NCBI RefSeq assembly: GCF_000203815.1 | Contig: NW_004457695.1 | Span: 3,038,001-3,102,000 of the forward strand | Direction: 5' to 3' | DNA: 64,000 nt | Source: Cavenderia fasciculata | Taxonomy: Eukaryota; Evosea; Eumycetozoa; Acytosteliales; Cavenderiaceae | Shown here: positions 59,706 through 64,000 of the stretch, in pieces | Layout: each line of letters begins with the position of its first letter | Numbering within the stretch: the first letter of the stretch is position 1 | Notes under the pieces: model-generated | Database searches by the model: none | What the model saw: the letters and a program-made list of their open reading frames with translations, nothing else | What the model was told of the DNA's origin: nothing | Made by a program: the position numbers and the translations under genes

Positions 59706-61356
59706 TATAGCTCTATTTTTATGAATTAAATCTGGGGGGTGTGAGGTATGATAGGATAGAGTAGGGGGGGGGGGTTAGGGTTAGGGTTGAGGGGACAATG
59801 AAAAAAGAGAGATAGAAACGATGGTTTGTGTGTTTAGAGATAGATTTAGCACTGTTGTATCTTTGCTATATTATTCTTATTCTTATTGTTATGTTTTGTT
59901 TATAAATCTAATTTTCTATCTGTCTCTATGAACCCTCTTTGGTGTAAACAAAGAATTGAATTGGCGATGGTGATGGATGAATGAATGCAGATGGCTAGGA
60001 AGGTTATGAGGTAGTGGTTTTCTAGGTTTGGGGTCATAAGGTCATCAATTCGTAGACCTCAAAGCCTGCAGAAACCTCAACTGTTTCATTATTTTTTGAT
60101 TGTGACGACTTGCGAAAAAAAATATCAAAAAGTCGTGTTGCGGGGCAAATGGCTTGGAAAGTTCAAGATATGGCGATATCTTGATTGGTGTTGGAAGACA
60201 CCTACACATAATCGGACATAATTGGTACAAATAAATGACACCACTTGTGTTGTGTGTTTGAGTTGATGATGATGATCATCACCATCCAATCCTTACATCA
60301 TGATGTAATGGTTGAATGAATATTCATTGGACAAGTGCCAATAAGTAGTAGTAGTACCGACCAGGTCAGATCAATTAAAAAGATTGAAGGATGGATAATA
60401 ATATTATTATTATATCTCAATATCTAAATTATAAATCTAATACTCATTCTCCCTCCTCCTTCCAAATATAGATATACTTATAATATTATTGGTATGCTTT
60501 GGGTGTAGATAGAAATGGAAGTTCCAACAAACAAACAAATATTATATTTTTTAATTTTTTTGAACAGAGAGATTGAAATTTATTACCTTATTCATTTTCA
60601 TTATCATTTTTGAAGTATATATATATTTAGTAGTATAGTATAGTATAGTATCTTGTTTGTTTAAAGAGACAAGAGAGGAGATAGACAGATAGAAAGATAA
60701 CAGAGAGTCAATCAATCAAGTTGTACTGTACCTGCCTTTTTTTTTTTTTACATACACATCATCATTATCATTTATCATTATATATCATCACATCACCGAT
60801 TACGATTAATTATATAAATCAAAACACAGACATATAGTATTATCATTCATTCATTCATCATTACGATTATCATTATCATTGTACATCACACCCACAGACT
60901 CTTTCACAGAGCTCCTTGTTTGTCCTTCTTGTCACTTGTCTACCCACTACACTACTTGGCAATCAAAGTAAGTAGTGAGTTGTAGCGATAGACATTTGTA
61001 AATACCTTTTTCAAGCACTGGAGAGAATAAATAATAACAATAGCAGCAATACTAGTAGTAGTAGCAACAACAACAATAACAATAACAACAATCCCCCACC
61101 TTTAATATCATCAACGTTGATAGCTAGAGGAAGAGTACTAGAGGAGGAAGAAGAGGAAGAAGAAGATCAACAACAAGAAGAAGAAGAAGAAGAAGAAGAA
61201 GTAGAAGTAGAAGAGGGTGAAGACACCCATACTCATCAACTTCAACAAAGAGCTCAATCAAACAGACCATTCAAGAGAGTCAAAAGACAATACGATACTA
61301 CAACTGAAAGTAGAATTAGTCAATTTAGTAACAATAATAATAACAAGATCACAAAA
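59706..61356. promoter_or_regulatory. Divergent region between the DENN-WD40 and WDR26 genes
   Basis: About 1.65 kb. It starts with a G-rich tract with telomere-like repeats (listed separately), then mixed sequence with ATGATG/CATCAT repeats near 60265-60310 and a TAGTA repeat near 60625-60650. A clean GTAAGT donor at 60968 suggests a spliced 5' UTR for WDR26. From 60979 a frame open into WDR26 encodes Asn, Ser and Glu runs without an ATG until 61357. Confidence 0.45.
59764..59794 (+). other. G-quadruplex-type tract with TTAGGG repeats
   Basis: Eleven consecutive G are followed by TTAGGG twice, then TTGAGGGG, giving four G-runs with loops of three or four bases. It lies 59-89 bases upstream of the DENN-WD40 start codon; the G-rich strand is opposite to that gene's coding strand. 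Confidence 0.6.
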
Positions 61357-61377
61357 ATGTTATCAAATAATAATAAC

Positions 61378-61410
<33 letters not shown>

Positions 61411-63401
61411 CAGAATGGTGTACATTATCCAAACGGTGTAAATAGTAGTAATGGTGATATGGATATGACCCAAGATGGAAAGTTTAACAAGAATGAATTG
61501 GTGAGACTTGTCATTCAATCTTTAAATTGTTTAGGATACAAGTATGTTATATAATATAAGATAGATAGATATAAATATATTTATATCACTATTGATTGAC
61601 TCAAACATAACATAACTAACAAACAACTTGATTCAATTTGAATTAGGAAATCAGCAGAATTTCTTGAAAAGGATAGTGGTATCTATTTACAATCACCAGA
61701 GGTTGTTCAATTTATTCAAAGTACAATGGAAGGTGATTGGACCAAAGTGGAATCTTATTTACCTTTTTTAAAAATTAAATCACAATCTGATTTGGATGTA
61801 TGTCAAAAGAATTGAAAGATGATTGATTAATGGTACCTATGATATTGATTATTATTATTATTTTTTATAGAATGTAAAATCTTTAATATATAGCCAAAAG
61901 TTTTTGGAAAGTTTAGAAAACAAAAAGGTAAAGGAAGCATTGGATTGTCTACGAAATGAAATCACACCAATTAGTAAAGACACTAAAAAACTACAATTGT
62001 TGACAAGTTTAATCATGTGCAACGAAAGTTTGGAATTGAAAAAGAGAGCACAGTGGCCAGGTGCTGGTCCATTATCAAGAAATAATCTATTAAATGATAT
62101 AAGAGAATATGTTAGTTCTGATGTAATGGTACCAGATAATAGATTGGAAGAATTATTATCACAATCGGTTCAACATCAAATCACCAAATGTATATATCAT
62201 AACACTACACATCACCGTTTAAGTTTATTCGAAGATCATATTTGTCAAAGGTAAAAAAGAAAACAAAAAAAAAAAACAGACATATAAATAATAATAATTA
62301 TTAATATTGTTTATTTATTTATTTATTTTAGGGATCAAATGCCATTAGAATGTAAATTTACTTTAAAGGATAGACATAGTGATGAAGTATGGTTTGTTAG
62401 ATTTTCAAATAATGGTAAAAGATTGGCATCATGTTCCAAAGACAATTCAATTATTATATGGGATATGAATGAATACTATGACAAGGGAAGAGAACCAAAA
62501 ATCATTCATACACTCACTGGACACACCAAAGAGGTTGGCTATTTGTCATGGTCACCCGACGACAAGAATATAGTTAGTGCAAGCAGCGATCACAATGTTA
62601 AACTTTGGAGTGTCGATTCTGGTGTCTGTGTAAAGACCTATGCAAAACATACAGATGTTGTGACCTCTGTGGCTTGGCACCCAGATGGTAAACGTTTTGT
62701 TTCAGGTGGAAATGATAAATTTATTTATTTATGGGTAAAAGAAAAAAAAAAGAAAAAAAGAAAAAAAAAAAGAATAATAATATTTATACTTTTTTTTGTT
62801 TATTTATTTTATTTTATAGAATGCAGCAACAGTTGAAACAGCTTCAATGGTTTCAACACCAGTTAGAAGTTGGCAATGTGCAAGAGTGAACGATTTGGGA
62901 ATTCATAAGGATGGTAAACAATTGGTTGTTATCTGTCAAGAGAAAAAGATTAGATTATACGATATAGACAATGAAAAGACACCGGAAACTTCGATACCAG
63001 AGACTGAAGCAATCACATCGATGGAGTTGAGCAATGACAGCCGATTTGCACTTGTCAATACATCCAACCAAGAAATTCATCTTTGGGATCTCGAAAAGAG
63101 AACCATCATACAGAAATACAGGGGTATGCGTCAAGGCCGCTTTGTCATTCGATCGTGCTTTGGCGGTGCTGATCAGACATTTATTATTAGCGGTTCCGAA
63201 GATTCAAAGATCTACATTTGGAACAGACTCAACGGTACCCTACTCGAAACACTCTCTGGTCACTTTGGCACAGTCAACTCGGTTCATTGGTCTCCTACAG
63301 ACCCCTATCTCTTTTGTAGTGCAAGTGATGATCAATCAATTAAAATTTGGACTAGAAATAATTTACAAGTAGGTGGCGGTGGATCTCAACCTCAACAACA
63401 A

Positions 63402-63448
<47 letters not shown>

Positions 63449-63452
63449 GTAA
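61357..63452 (+). CDS. WDR26/Gid7-like CTLH-WD40 protein (CTLH/GID ubiquitin ligase subunit)
   Basis: Exons 61357..61541, 61647..61797, 61871..62250, 62332..62734, 62820..63452 give 583 residues from the first in-frame ATG. After an Asn run, a LisH-like helix (LVRLVIQSLNCLGYKKSAEFL) and a CTLH segment (GDWTKVESYLPFLK, then KEALDCLRNEITPI) precede the WDR26-typical LLSQSVQHQITKCIYHNT motif. The propeller follows: FTLKDRHSDEVWFVRFSNNG, with repeats ending IIWDM, LWSV, IYLW, LYDI, LWDL, IYIWN and IKIW. In yeast and animals this protein is a scaffold of the GID/CTLH E3 ligase. The open frame continues upstream to 60979 with acidic and basic segments but no ATG, so the true N-terminus is uncertain. 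The C-terminus is an Asn run. Confidence 0.88.
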
Positions 63453-64000
63453 AGTAAAGTAAAATTCATTCATTGAAATAAATAAGTTATATCTAGATTT
63501 GTTTGTTTTTTTTAATATATTATAATATATTCCCTTCCTCATTTATCCTGGATATATCTCCAAAATAATATTATATAGTATATTTGGAATATTCAATATT
63601 AGTAACTGGGTATCCCAACTCTCAATGAGGTATGGTTATTATATTATACCAATACCAACCATGGTTTTACAATAATAATTAATCCAATTTGGAAGGGTTA
63701 CCTTTTTTGGATGAATTTTTAAAAAGAGAAATTAATACATTTTTTTGTAGCATGACCCTCTCTTTGAAAGAGAGTGTGAGTTCACCAACAACCCACAAAT
63801 CGAATTAAATATTTTTTGGGGAATGAACAACCAAATAGCTTTAAATGCTTTCACGCGATTCAATTTCATTATTAAATTTAGATTCTAAAAAATAATTATA
63901 ATTCAAAAATGGTATTTATCTATTTATTTATTTATAGTACAAATTAGTAATATTTATAAATATTAATTCTTTTCTCTTTGATCAAACAATCTCTATCAAT
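63453..64000. other. Downstream spacer of WDR26 to the window end
   Basis: 548 AT-rich bases with no supportable gene. A perfect hairpin CTCTCTTT-G-AAAGAGAG sits at 63758-63774. A TTTTTTAG acceptor-like site on the minus strand near 63890 is followed by a short open stretch, but no matching upstream exon could be read. Confidence 0.35.

Noticed and set aside
63860-64000. Possible last exon of a minus-strand gene at the window end
   Set aside because: An acceptor-like site is followed by 14 open codons, but the sequence before it has a stop in the only matching frame and no good donor.
1-64000. CRISPR arrays, bacterial operons, phage or plasmid genes
   Set aside because: No regularly spaced repeats of that kind; genes contain introns and eukaryotic families throughout. 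Repeats seen are simple tri-, tetra- and pentanucleotide tracts.

Overview
The window is ordinary nuclear chromosome from a dictyostelid social amoeba (Amoebozoa). The evidence is the AT-rich intergenic DNA, many short AT-rich introns (GTATGT or GTAAGT donors, TAG acceptors), coding Asn, Gln, Ser and Thr homopolymers (AAT/AAC/CAA runs), and orthologues of a typical unicellular eukaryote housekeeping set. The species cannot be named from the sequence. No virus, plasmid, CRISPR array, insertion sequence or full transposon was seen. Exon boundaries were worked out by hand from splice motifs, reading-frame continuity and family conservation.

Layout: 1-2934 (-) NOC3 ribosome-biogenesis factor, cut by the window edge; 3714-7085 (+) KCTD-type BTB protein; 7418-9551 (+) HGSNAT-type acetyltransferase; 9882-13232 (-) PMCA-type calcium pump; 13233-16109 no gene, but a cluster of palindromes; 16110-18590 (-) GRC3/NOL9 kinase, divergent from CTU2 (18745-20478 +), then URI1 and TRAPPC2 head to tail (to 23086); 24371-25948 (+) CudA-like putative regulator; 26095-26712 (-) selenoprotein S (VIMP) homologue in a Cys form, divergent from a PHAX-like gene (26984-28459 +); then SDE2 and a SET/MYND protein; 31168-33234 (-) SRP68, divergent from a seven-knuckle CCHC protein (33474-35272 +); 35273-37270 no gene, with a hairpin-rich GC island; 37271-38660 (+) membrane-anchored metallophosphoesterase; 38924-41212 (-) possible SHG1/BOD1-like protein, divergent from FIBP (41728-43452 +); 43481-44380 (-) unknown; 44712-46307 (-) Bfr1-like coiled-coil protein; 46308-47386 a possible small-RNA locus; 47387-49474 (-) MFS transporter; 49855-53538 (-) two tandem BPI/LBP-like secreted lipid-binding proteins; 53813-59705 (-) a 1804-residue DENN-WD40 protein; 61357-63452 (+) WDR26/Gid7.

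The genes do not form one pathway. Loose functional groups are RNA and ribosome biogenesis (NOC3, GRC3, PHAX, SDE2, CCHC protein), tRNA modification (CTU2), ER and secretory pathway (SRP68, SelS, TRAPPC2, Bfr1, DENN-WD40), calcium and solute transport (PMCA, MFS), lysosomal or secreted functions (HGSNAT, BPI pair, phosphoesterase) and ubiquitin ligase or chaperone scaffolds (WDR26, URI1).

No multi-gene undescribed system was found. The most useful leads are a PMCA-style calmodulin-binding-like tail on the calcium pump, a PHAX RNA-binding domain split by a low-complexity insert, the recently duplicated BPI pair, and three non-coding stretches with unusual secondary-structure or small-RNA-gene signals (15.4-15.6 kb, 35.7-36.0 kb, 47.1-47.3 kb).
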